A DNA stretch of 16,232 nt from Methanoregula sp. (GTDB lineage Archaea > Halobacteriota > Methanomicrobia > Methanomicrobiales > Methanospirillaceae), in the NCBI GenBank assembly GCA_013331015.1, contig DUHF01000091.1:1-16232 (forward strand), in the 5' to 3' direction. Made by a program: the position numbers and the translations under genes. Shown here in pieces: positions 1 through 6,269 of this stretch. The notes beneath the pieces are model-generated. The model did no database searches. It was given only the letters and a program-made list of their open reading frames with translations, and was not told the origin of the DNA. How positions within the stretch are numbered: the stretch's first letter is position 1; each line of letters starts with the position of its first letter.

Positions 1-610
1 AGAGGGCGTTTAAGTCCCGGCCCATAAGGAAGAGGAGCGAGCCGGCCGTAATGAGGATGCCAGCGGAGAGCAGGGCATCGGCAGGGGACGCGTTCCAGAG
101 CCCGCCCATGAGCCAGAAGAGGATCTGGTGGACGTTCTCACCCGAGATTGCGATTAGGAACGAGACGATAGCCGAGAAGAAGAACGAGACGGCGATGCCG
201 GTCAGGAGCAGGGTCTCGACCGCAATCACCCCGCGCCGGCCGGCAATCGACCAGACAATGAGAATTGCGATAACCGCGCCGGCCCACGCGAAGACGGGGA
301 CGAAGAGTCCGCCAAGAAATACAATGGCAAGCGATGCCCCGAGCGCGCCTCCGGCCGATGTGCCGAGGATGTAGGGGTCGGCCATCGGGTTTTTAAAAAG
401 CGACTGCATGGCAGCGCCGGCTACGGCAAGGGACGCGCCCACGAAGAACGCAGAAAGAACCCGCGGGAACCGGATAGCCCCGACGATATCGGCAGCGCCC
501 GGTGCCGTTGCGACAAAGCCAAAACCGGCCGGGCCGATGAGGGTGCAGAGTGCGATGGTCGCGATGGCGGCGAGGGTCAGGCCGGCAAAGACGGGGATGG
601 TGCGGATCAT
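1..610 (-). CDS. FecCD/BtuC-type ABC importer permease, C-terminus beyond the window
   Basis: Inner-membrane permease of the family that imports iron chelates, haem or cobalamin. The visible 203 codons start MIRTIPVFAG and contain the family pattern: a first membrane helix, an RFPRVLSAFFVGASLAVAG stretch (family form RLPR...L.GA.LA.AG), then NPMADPYILG (family form NPLA.P..LG) near residue 75, followed by further hydrophobic helices and FWLMGGLWNA. Full members have about 330 residues, so roughly the last 130 lie to the left of the window. The ATG (610-608) overlaps the TGA of the binding-protein gene as ATGA, and GGAGTGAT lies just upstream, so the two are translationally coupled. Substrate cannot be told from sequence; the neighbours favour a corrinoid, siderophore-like chelate or other metal complex. 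Confidence 0.9.
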   Translation of the reverse strand, partial: MIRTIPVFAGLTLAAIATIALCTLIGPAGFGFVATAPGAADIVGAIRFPRVLSAFFVGASLAVAGAAMQSLFKNPMADPYILGTSAGGALGASLAIVFLGGLFVPVFAWAGAVIAILIVWSIAGRRGVIAVETLLLTGIAVSFFFSAIVSFLIAISGENVHQILFWLMGGLWNASPADALLSAGILITAGSLLFLMGRDLNAL

Positions 611-1677
611 GAGGGATCACTCCCCTGGCGGTTCTGGCAAGCCTGCCAGGGAACGGAATGCATCGTCTGCCGTTCATCCACGCCGGGAAGGAACCGGTCA
701 GCGTATTCCTGCAGGTACTCTTCCGGACAGATGTCAGCGAACTGTTCCGGGTGGAGCGTCTTTGCCATAAACACCATGCCGACGGGCGCCTGTGCGCTGA
801 AGAGCAGGTTGCCGTTGAAGACATGGACCTGCCCGCCCCTTGTTGCCGTAAGCCCCGCAACTCCTTCGCGTTTCAGGACTCGGGCATGTTCGCTCTCAAG
901 GGTCTTTGTATCATCGGGGATCACCATTTTTATGATGAAGTCCGGGTCCTGATTCACTACCCATTCCGGGCTGACCCTCGTGGCATTGAAGAAGACCTGC
1001 CCGGATATGCTCCCGGCGTGGAGCGTGCGGATGAGGGATTCGGCAGCCGAGACATTACCAAACGGAACAAAGTCTGTATACGACTCGATGTAAACACGGG
1101 GTCGTGCCGGATCGGCAGCGTCAAGCCTGTTGCTCACAAGGCCGGTAATCTCCTCGCAGAAGACCGCATACTCTTCTGCACGCTGATGATGCCCGGTGAG
1201 TTGCCCGAACTGCCGGGCAATCAGGGGAAGGTCCGCGGCGTTGTGCGATTCGACCGGCATCAGCCGGATTCCCGACACCCCCCAGATATCTGCCGTTGCC
1301 GGTCGCCACCGGGAGACGAACATGACAATATCCGGTTTCAGGGCAAGGATCCGTTCATTATCCGGTTTTGTTGCATCGCCAACGCTCACGATATTGGGGA
1401 GGAACGGGAGTAGTTCGGGCTGGCGCTGGATCAGGGTTTCGGGGACGCCAACGATGTGATCGCCGGCACCGATAATGACGAGCAGTTCGGCAGCATCGCT
1501 CGAGAGGCAGACGATGCGGGGGGCCGGTGCCTGCCCGACCGGGATCTGGCTTGCGGCAGCCGGAGCCCCCATGCAGCCTGCGGCAAGGAGGACGATGAGG
1601 ATGCAGGCTGCTGCAACTGCACCAGTAACACCGCACCCCTTCCCGATGCCAAACAGCACCCGTTCCTTTTGGGACAT
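607..1677 (-). CDS. Lipoprotein substrate-binding protein of a FecCD-type importer (FepB/BtuF-like)
   Basis: Extracytoplasmic receptor that captures a metal chelate or corrinoid and delivers it to the permease encoded next. It has 356 residues. A hydrophobic signal segment (about 17-34) ends in LAAGC, so Cys35 is the likely lipid-anchored first residue. The mature part shows the TroA/FepB-like fold signatures: RIVCLSSDAAELLVIIGAGDHIVGV, then SVGDATKPDNERILALKPDIV (early lobe), SPEWVV near residue 240, and the closing AKTLHPEQFADICPEEYLQEY. It overlaps the permease gene by 4 bases (ATGA) and follows the 121-residue gene by 33 bases. The second binding protein in this window (6790-7902) has the same SPEWVV and LHP(E/K)(Q/E)F landmarks but differs in its N-terminus. 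The ligand is unknown. Confidence 0.9.
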   Translation of the reverse strand: MSQKERVLFGIGKGCGVTGAVAAACILIVLLAAGCMGAPAAASQIPVGQAPAPRIVCLSSDAAELLVIIGAGDHIVGVPETLIQRQPELLPFLPNIVSVGDATKPDNERILALKPDIVMFVSRWRPATADIWGVSGIRLMPVESHNAADLPLIARQFGQLTGHHQRAEEYAVFCEEITGLVSNRLDAADPARPRVYIESYTDFVPFGNVSAAESLIRTLHAGSISGQVFFNATRVSPEWVVNQDPDFIIKMVIPDDTKTLESEHARVLKREGVAGLTATRGGQVHVFNGNLLFSAQAPVGMVFMAKTLHPEQFADICPEEYLQEYADRFLPGVDERQTMHSVPWQACQNRQGSDPS

Positions 1678-1710
1678 CTCATTCCCCGGAAAAAAATCGC
1701 GAATGGGTTG

Positions 1711-2076
1711 TCACGCGGATCCGCCCGCAACTGCCCGCTCCTTTCCAAGAACATACCTGATGAACGAGTCCTGGTCCGGCGGGTTTTCGGTTGCGAACAC
1801 CTGTTCGGCATCCGCATCCGACCTGAAGAGCCGGATCGCTCCCGGCTCCTGCGGGACCATGCAGTACCGCACTTCCAGCGGGTTCTCGTGGCCGTGGAGC
1901 CCGGGCTTCCTTGAATAATTGTAGGCAAACGCAACCGCCCACCGGTTATCCTGCATGTCCACGTACACCGTCCCGACCAGCTGCTGGTTGTTGTGCCGGA
2001 TCAGAACTTCGTCTTCGAATTTTTCGATGAGTTTCTGAGTCTGTGCATCTGGTTTCATCCCGAAAATTTTTGCCAT
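1711..2076 (-). CDS. Conserved-looking small protein of unknown function (121 aa)
   Basis: I do not recognise a family. The protein is soluble, with no signal peptide and no membrane segment. It has a charged N-terminal helix (about residues 8-30, QTQKLIEKFEDEVLIRH), a middle part rich in beta-forming residues and aromatics (LVGTVYVDMQDNRWAVAFAYNY), a short histidine pair in GLHGHEN, one cysteine (RYCMV) and an acidic stretch (FRSDADAEQVF). The start ATG at 2076 is supported by AGGAGATC 5-12 bases upstream. It lies between the pilin-like genes (60 bases upstream) and the binding-protein gene (33 bases downstream), on the same strand, so it probably belongs to the importer transcript. It could be a cytoplasmic accessory or sensor; that is a guess from position only. 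Confidence 0.75.
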   Translation of the reverse strand: MAKIFGMKPDAQTQKLIEKFEDEVLIRHNNQQLVGTVYVDMQDNRWAVAFAYNYSRKPGLHGHENPLEVRYCMVPQEPGAIRLFRSDADAEQVFATENPPDQDSFIRYVLGKERAVAGGSA

Positions 2077-2136
2077 GGTTGATCTCCTATTTTATTGTTC
2101 CTTGTACAATTCAGGCCGGCTCGTGCCCCACGTATA

Positions 2137-2772
2137 TCAGAGGTTCACGATGACATAGCCGGACTGGATGGTCTTGCCGCTCAGCCGGTCGATAATCATG
2201 TAGTTGATGCGTTTATTGGGGGCGATGGTGAGCCGGCCCTCGGTCCCGTCCTTTGCCATGACCAGCCGCTTCCCAATGGAGTCCTTGAAATAATTTCCAT
2301 CCATGTTCAGGGTGAATTTTTCACCGGTACTGATGAACCCGTCCGCATTTGCACCAAACTCATTGAGGTACTTTGCATTTGCCGGGTCGATCCGGCAGGA
2401 GAATGCCTGATTGGTCGTGGGCCGGTCAGTTTTTGTAAAGGTCATCTGGCTGCCCCGGTCCTCAAGGGCAATCTCGATATCGTTCAGGTCAAAACTGTCC
2501 CCGCCCTTATGCTCGAAGAGGAAGTAATTGTTCTCGCAGTTGTATCCCGGGGGATACGAATAGCCGGCAGATACTGATACCGGCACCTCGCCCCGGATAC
2601 CATCCCCAACATACACTTCGACACCGAGCGTTGCCTGGGGGGTCTTCTTCTCCGATGCGAACATCCCTCCCGAGAAGGCGGATACAACAGCAGCGATAAT
2701 GATGGTGACAACAAGCATCAGCATCACCCCGACAACGGGGGATACTGCAGAGTCCCTGCTCGTGGTCTTCAT
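2137..2772 (-). CDS. Archaeal type IV pilin-like protein, type A (copy 4 of the operon)
   Basis: The 211 residues begin with a short charged leader, then SAVSPVVGVMLMLVV and a hydrophobic helix to about residue 33, the class III signal/pilin helix of the archaeal Pilin_N (DUF1628) family. Processing is expected just before or after Ala9 by a prepilin peptidase. The exported part has the motif EHKGGDSF (about 87-94) followed by DLNDIEIAL, two cysteines (Cys79 and one in AFSCRIDPAN), FISTGEKFTLN, and the C-terminal IIDRLSGKTIQSG. The same three landmarks occur in all five pilin-like proteins of this window. The ATG overlaps the stop of the previous gene as ATGA, so translation is coupled. It may be a filament subunit or a pilin-anchored surface protein; the ligand or role is unknown. 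Confidence 0.85.
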   Translation of the reverse strand: MKTTSRDSAVSPVVGVMLMLVVTIIIAAVVSAFSGGMFASEKKTPQATLGVEVYVGDGIRGEVPVSVSAGYSYPPGYNCENNYFLFEHKGGDSFDLNDIEIALEDRGSQMTFTKTDRPTTNQAFSCRIDPANAKYLNEFGANADGFISTGEKFTLNMDGNYFKDSIGKRLVMAKDGTEGRLTIAPNKRINYMIIDRLSGKTIQSGYVIVNL

Positions 2773-3398
2773 CGGAACACCACATCCTTCTCAAAGATCA
2801 TCTTCCCGCTTGGATTGTGCAGGATCCTGACTTCAATAATGCTGCCGGGTTTCAGGCTCGAATCGTCGAGACGACTGTCCGAGAAGGGGGATCCCCTCGT
2901 CCAGGGAACACCGAGGAGTTCGGCCATTCCCCAGAGATTATTGGTCGTCATCACATCCCCGGTATTCAGGGTAAAATTCCCATAATCCTTGGTATCCGGA
3001 TTGGATGCTGCCCTGCCGGTCGTGATATCGGCAAGGTAGGGAAGACGGTTGCGGTTCGATGCTGTGCTGTACATATGACTTGGATCGCTCGAACTTGTCT
3101 GAATATGCCGGTAGACATACCCGCTCGAATTCCTAAACGAGGTAATTATCTGGATGTCTTTTGTATGGATTGGGTCGCCGCCAAGGTGACGGAAGTTCAT
3201 CTCCGTATCCGCAAATGTATCTCCTGGCTCGATCCAGACCTCCATCGACACTGTTGGCGGTTTGTTGACAGATCCCGCCTGCCCTCCGGCAAACGCACTC
3301 AGGACCGCCGCGATGATAATCACGACAACCAGCATCAGCATCACACCAACGACCGGTGAGACCGCTGTATCATAGGGTTTCCTTCTTTGGCTGTTCAT
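2769..3398 (-). CDS. Archaeal type IV pilin-like protein, type B (copy 3 of the operon)
   Basis: The 209 residues begin MNSQRRKPYDTAVSPVVGV. I chose ATG 3398 over the upstream GTG (3428) because GAGGAG sits 8 bases before it and the short charged leader then matches the sister proteins. The pilin helix spans about 13-39 (VVVIIIAAVLSAFAGG). The exported part carries RHLGGDPI (about 70-77), DIQIITSFRNSSG, NTGDVMTTNN, LKPGSIIEVRILHNPSGKMI. The pattern 'IITxFRNSSG' and 'ILHNPSGK' is shared only with the protein at 3928-4641, so these two form subtype B. No cysteine pair is evident. The stop overlaps the next pilin start (ATGA). Likely inserted in the membrane by its helix after prepilin-peptidase cleavage, with the beta-rich domain outside. 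Confidence 0.85.
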   Translation of the reverse strand: MNSQRRKPYDTAVSPVVGVMLMLVVVIIIAAVLSAFAGGQAGSVNKPPTVSMEVWIEPGDTFADTEMNFRHLGGDPIHTKDIQIITSFRNSSGYVYRHIQTSSSDPSHMYSTASNRNRLPYLADITTGRAASNPDTKDYGNFTLNTGDVMTTNNLWGMAELLGVPWTRGSPFSDSRLDDSSLKPGSIIEVRILHNPSGKMIFEKDVVFR

Positions 3399-3424
3399 CC
3401 ACGATTCTCCTCGACAAGGTACGC

Positions 3425-3931
3425 TCACAGGATCATCTCCCCGGTGGCGATGGTCTTCATGCTGCGTTTATCAAGAACAATCCATTCAACGCGATTATTC
3501 TCCTGCAGGGTAAGGGAGTTGCCGCTCTGCCCGAACCGGATACCCCTGGTCCAGACAGGATCCGAGCCCCGGACAACGAAGCTGTTCCCGGGCTTGACCA
3601 TCGAACCGCTCCCGCTTGTGAGGGCGAATGCTTCACAGGATGTGCCAACATCCTTTGGGGAGAGGGATATCTTCGCATCGCTGCTCTGGAAAATAACGTC
3701 AATTTCATCAAGGGAGAACGCGTCTCCCCCGTTGTGTTCAAAGGTGATGGTATGGTACATCAGGTCCGGAACTGCAGCAATCGTACACTGGGGGGCTTTT
3801 TTCGAACCTTCGGAAAACCCGCCGGCAAACGCGCTCACAACCGCTGCAATAATGATGGTGACAACGAGCATCAGCATCACCCCAACAACGGGGGATACTG
3901 CGCTCTCACGATCTCTTCTCCGGTGCATCAT
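3425..3931 (-). CDS. Archaeal type IV pilin-like protein, type A (copy 2 of the operon)
   Basis: A 168-residue pilin-like protein: charged leader MMHRRRDRES, AVSPVVGVMLMLVVTIII and helix to about residue 38, then FEHNGGDAFSLDEIDV (about 64-79), a cysteine pair (Cys49 and Cys in GTSCEAF), MVKPGNSFVVRG, and the terminal WIVLDKRSMKTIATG. It resembles the gene at 2137-2772 and the partial gene at 15807-16232 (subtype A, ending (V/I)DxxSxKT(I/V)). The start is supported by GGAGGTGG 8 bases before the ATG, the best ribosome site in the operon, and the ATG also overlaps the previous stop (ATGA). DNA coding for its N-terminal helix is almost identical to that of copy 4. Confidence 0.87.
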   Translation of the reverse strand: MMHRRRDRESAVSPVVGVMLMLVVTIIIAAVVSAFAGGFSEGSKKAPQCTIAAVPDLMYHTITFEHNGGDAFSLDEIDVIFQSSDAKISLSPKDVGTSCEAFALTSGSGSMVKPGNSFVVRGSDPVWTRGIRFGQSGNSLTLQENNRVEWIVLDKRSMKTIATGEMIL

Positions 3932-4641
3932 GCGAGTGCCACCTCCCCGTCATAGATGGATTTTCCACTCGGGATGTGCACAACCTTTATCTCTGCGATC
4001 GCGCCCGGCTGGAAGCGGTTTTTCGGGTCGGAAACATTGAACCCGAAGAGGTAGTTCATGCCCGGGTTGACATGCGGAGATGATGCCAGATGGTTGTCGT
4101 TATAATTCCCACAGAACTGGGCCGGGGTGGTCAGGATATCCCCCGGCTGAAGGATTGCCGAAGCATTCCCAAACCAGTTCTCCCTTCCCGGGCTGTTCTG
4201 GATCGCACCGGTACCAAACCGCTTCGGATCATTGATAAAGAAGACACCGGAGTACTGGCTTTTAGTAAAATAATTCCAGGCATCGTTTCCTGAAACCGCA
4301 ACCTCTCCCTGAAGGTTGCCGACGTTCACGGCACCGGAAGAGTTCCGGAAATAGGTGATGATCTTCAGGTCGCGGGTTGGCAGGGGATCCCCGCTGACAT
4401 GCCGGATGGTCATGGTCGGTACATAATATCCGTCGCCCCAGGGGGGCATCTCTCCGGCGTTCGAGACTGATGCGATATCGATATCAAGGACAGCGACAGG
4501 AGCTTTACGTTCACTTGTGGACAAACCTCCTGCAAACGCGCTCACAACCGCTGCGATAATGATCACGACAACCAGCATCAGCATGACCCCGACAACTGGC
4601 GAGACCGCTGCGTCCGGCCTGCTTTTCATTTCCTTTCTCAT
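3928..4641 (-). CDS. Archaeal type IV pilin-like protein, type B (first gene of the pilin operon)
   Basis: The 237 residues start MRKEMKSRPDA, followed by AVSPVVGVMLMLVVVIII (about 12-39), the archaeal Pilin_N helix. The exported domain shows IRHVSGDPL (79-87), DLKIITYFRNSSG, ILQPGDILTTPA, and IKVVHIPSGKSIYDG, which pair it with copy 3 (subtype B). The H-x-x-G-D-P-L motif has Ser where the other copies have Gly (HVSGD for HxGGD). GAGGAAGGT lies directly upstream of the ATG. This is the promoter-proximal gene; the leader between the likely TATA (centre of 4731-4740) and the ATG would be about 70 bases. Four pilins follow one another with ATGA overlaps or a 26-base gap. Confidence 0.87.
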   Translation of the reverse strand: MRKEMKSRPDAAVSPVVGVMLMLVVVIIIAAVVSAFAGGLSTSERKAPVAVLDIDIASVSNAGEMPPWGDGYYVPTMTIRHVSGDPLPTRDLKIITYFRNSSGAVNVGNLQGEVAVSGNDAWNYFTKSQYSGVFFINDPKRFGTGAIQNSPGRENWFGNASAILQPGDILTTPAQFCGNYNDNHLASSPHVNPGMNYLFGFNVSDPKNRFQPGAIAEIKVVHIPSGKSIYDGEVALA

Positions 4642-4719
4642 AACCTTCCTCGCTAATCAATCGTCATGGCACATTCATTCCGGTAAGCCCGTAAGGATCC
4701 GTCCACTTTACAATTGATA

Positions 4720-4751
4720 CAATTTTACTTGTTTTAAAACTATTTTAATTG
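4720..4751 (-). promoter_or_regulatory. Palindromic operator/TATA element of the pilin operon
   Basis: A 32-base inverted repeat of the form CAATT-N6-GTTTTAAAAC-N6-AATTG, centred at 4735.5. Its TTTTAAAA core is a plausible archaeal TATA box, about 94 bases before the first pilin ATG, which would put transcription start near 4710. The same element with the same arm spacing, 26 of 32 bases identical, lies at 5374-5405 before the degenerate NikR-like gene. A palindrome that includes the TATA box suggests a repressor site. Function is inferred. Confidence 0.6.
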
Positions 4752-4767
4752 ATCAAGATATGGTCCA

Positions 4768-4794
4768 ATTTCGTAATACCAGATATTACAAAAT
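4768..4794. promoter_or_regulatory. Inverted pair of TATTACNAAAT motifs upstream of the pilin operon
   Basis: TATTACAAAAT reads on the plus strand at 4784-4794 and TATTACGAAAT on the minus strand at 4778-4768. Their cores form the exact inverted repeat GTAATA-CCAGA-TATTAC (4773-4789). The same 11-mer occurs twice in the cobN/permease intergenic region. It lies just upstream of the pilin TATA element, where an activator or second operator could sit. Confidence 0.5.
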
Positions 4795-4796
4795 GT

Positions 4797-4802
4797 AAAA
4801 AA
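4797..4802 (-). terminator. Oligo-T terminator after the NikR-like gene
   Basis: Six consecutive T on the minus strand inside an AT-rich stretch about 45 bases past the stop at 4845. Archaeal termination needs only such a T run. It separates the NikR-like transcript from the pilin promoter just downstream. Confidence 0.45.
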
Positions 4803-4844
4803 TTTTAGATTTTGCCCGGATATTCAGGATCGCGCAAAACAATT

Positions 4845-5177
4845 TCACGAAGGAATCAGCGTAAGCCGTACCGAGCGCACGCCCCGCCTTCCCATCAGCT
4901 CGCGTTCGAGCGACCGGATCCGGAAGTTTTCGCCACGCACCAGGATGATCTCGATGCCGAGCTCCCCTTCCATCTGCGCACAAAATGAGGTGTGGATGAT
5001 CTCCTGGTACTGCCGGTTCAGGTTCAAAAGTGCCGGCCGTACGCTACGGAAATTTTTCTCGAAAAGTACCGTTATCATACCCTGCTGGAGCGGCAGGCTC
5101 TCCTGGACTGATGCACCCTGCTGGACCATGCCGGTCAACTCAGTCACCGTTCCCGGCAGATGCCGGTGTTGCTGCAC
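4845..5177 (-). CDS. NikR C-terminal-domain (ACT-like) protein without nickel ligands; possibly the 3' part of a decayed gene
   Basis: Residues 33-108 align without a gap to residues 61-136 of the intact NikR in this window (about 24 of 76 identical): GMITVLFEK against GVITMVYDH, EIILVRG against EVILVHG, RRGVRSVRLTLI against HKGVESVKLTTI. This is the ACT-like ligand-binding and tetramer domain. All four high-affinity nickel ligands are changed: His83, His94, His96 and Cys102 of the intact protein correspond to Arg55, Cys66, Gln68 and Gly74. The N-terminal ribbon-helix-helix DNA-binding domain is absent; residues 1-32 are Gln-rich and unlike it. The GTG start at 5177 has no good ribosome site, while a promoter and ribosome site exist farther up at 5341-5405. 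So it may be a stand-alone regulator partner, a second cistron, or a remnant. Confidence 0.6.
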   Translation of the reverse strand: MQQHRHLPGTVTELTGMVQQGASVQESLPLQQGMITVLFEKNFRSVRPALLNLNRQYQEIIHTSFCAQMEGELGIEIILVRGENFRIRSLERELMGRRGVRSVRLTLIPS

Positions 5178-5341
5178 AACAACCGGCCCTGGAGCGTGAG
5201 GCCGGTCATGCGGTCTTCAGGTTCTTTTCTGCTGTGCGGCAGACAGGATCTGCCGGCTTCTGGTAACTGCATACCAAAAGAGAAGAGTGTGGATATGAAC
5301 GGGCGGTGGATTGAGATCCCTGTTTTCATGCTTGATCGCAT
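5144..5341 (-). pseudogene. Possible 5' fragment of the NikR-like gene (65-codon ORF in another frame)
   Basis: An ORF from ATG 5341 with a fair ribosome site (GGAGATC, 9 bases before) directly downstream of the palindromic TATA element. It starts MRSSMKTGISIHRPF. The piece KTGISIHRPFISTL can be laid against the first strand and helix of the intact NikR (RIGISLPKNLLDRF), after which the similarity stops. It overlaps the NikR-like ORF by 34 bases in a different frame. One reading is that an ancestral nikR-like gene began here and was broken by frameshifts; another is a small unrelated protein. The match is short and could be chance. Confidence 0.3.
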
Positions 5342-5373
5342 GAGTGTCTGATCTCCGGATATTTAAAATTATA

Positions 5374-5405
5374 CAATTTGATTTGTTTTAAAACAATACA
5401 AATTG
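5374..5405 (-). promoter_or_regulatory. Palindromic operator/TATA element before the NikR-like gene
   Basis: A 32-base inverted repeat, CAATTTG-AT-TTGTTTTAAAACAA-TA-CAAATTG, symmetric except for the two 2-base spacers. Its geometry matches 4720-4751. With TTTTAAAA as TATA, transcription would begin near 5363, leaving about 22 bases with GGAGATC before ATG 5341. This fits an autoregulated or co-regulated promoter; the binding protein is unknown. Confidence 0.6.
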
Positions 5406-6233
5406 CCTAAAAATCGGACAATACACCGGGTTGTCGATCTGTCAGCAGCATTGATTTCACGCGGATTTAAAAAAACCGCATGAAGTCAAAGACTTCGCAT
5501 TCAGGCAATGAAAGTTTATTTTGCGAACGCAACTTTCGGTTGGGTTGAGCATTATCAAAAAATTTGCTCTGTAGAAATCATTCCCAAAGTGTCTTTATGT
5601 GGAATTGTGAGGGTGACCCCTTCTCTCCCAAGAGAGGGGGAGGCAGCCTGCGGGGGCAAGCCCCTATGACCCCGGGTTTCAATCATCCATCTTCAGTCAC
5701 CCATTAACGGTATGCTCCACGGGGCGAGGGTCGACGAGACCCCGAGCGCCCGTGGCCCCATCACAATCCAATATTACCCATCGCAGGTTTTCCCATGAAA
5801 ATCATATAAAAAAGATGATGGGGGCTGATGCCCCCAAACCCCCGTTTGCGATGAACGGCCGCCGCCCCGATGGGCGCCCCGCGGCGGCCTCAATGAGCAG
5901 CATTCCTGATACGGTAATCTGCCCCGCCATGCCCCGTGAGGGGCCCTGACGCGGGGGACCATCCCTTTGTCCAATACTTCTGATTTTAATCATTCGGGTG
6001 TGAACCGATATTGTTCATGCCCGTTTCTACAGAGCAAAAATTTCATATGGAAATGGAGATGCTTTTTTTATTCTATGTGCCTGTGGCCGCAGGTATCATG
6101 CCCGTTTTAACGACAAAAAAGATCTGCTGAAGAACGATTCCCCCCTTTGTGACGGGTTGGGAAAACGGAAGGCCGAATCCTTCCGGTGATTGGGTTGTTG
6201 CAGTGATCACGGTTAATTGAGCACAAAAAAGAT
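5406..6233. other. Long gene-free region
   Basis: No ORF here has a credible start, codon pattern or recognisable product, and I see no tRNA, rRNA or CRISPR repeats. The first part (5406-5590) is AT-rich with small inverted repeats: GAAGTC/GACTTC at 5482-5496, and GAAAGTT/AACTTTC at 5510-5537. The middle (5619-5944) is a GC-rich hairpin cluster listed separately. The last part (5960-6233) is AT-rich and ends in the nikR terminator. Confidence 0.7.
5619..5944. repeat. Cluster of strong GC-rich hairpins
   Basis: Six inverted repeats within 326 bases: 5619-5640 (CTCTC-CCAA-GAGAG, extended by CC/GG), 5653-5664 (GGGG-CAAG-CCCC), 5717-5755 (CCACGGG...CCCGTGG enclosing GGGTC/GACCC), 5820-5835 (GGGGGC-TGAT-GCCCCC), 5857-5889 (9-bp arms GGCCGCCGC/GCGGCGGCC) and 5931-5944 (GCCCC-GTGA-GGGGC). 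None encodes a protein I can support. It may be a non-autonomous repeat element, a structured RNA, or decayed mobile DNA; copy number elsewhere in the genome is not visible here. Confidence 0.6.
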
Positions 6234-6244
6234 TTGAAAAAAAA
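6225..6244 (-). terminator. Double oligo-T terminator of nikR
   Basis: On the minus strand an 8-base T run (6237-6244) and then a 6-base run (6225-6230) follow the nikR stop by about 25-45 bases. This is a typical archaeal termination region. Confidence 0.6.
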
Positions 6245-6269
6245 TGAGGGGAATTTTTTTAACCTTTTT

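Noticed and set aside
3399..3428. GTG start for the third pilin gene, overlapping the previous stop
   Set aside because: ATG 3398 has a GAGGAG ribosome site and gives a leader like those of the sister pilins.
4845..5177. Calling this gene a second functional NikR
   Set aside because: It lacks the DNA-binding domain and all four nickel ligands.
5774..5993. Two overlapping minus-strand ORFs of 63-66 codons in the hairpin cluster
   Set aside because: They only read through the GC-rich inverted repeats, have no ribosome site and low-complexity Arg/Gly/Pro products.
5406..6233. CRISPR array or tRNA gene in the gene-free region
   Set aside because: The inverted repeats differ from each other with no regular spacers, and no tRNA T-loop/anticodon arrangement was found.
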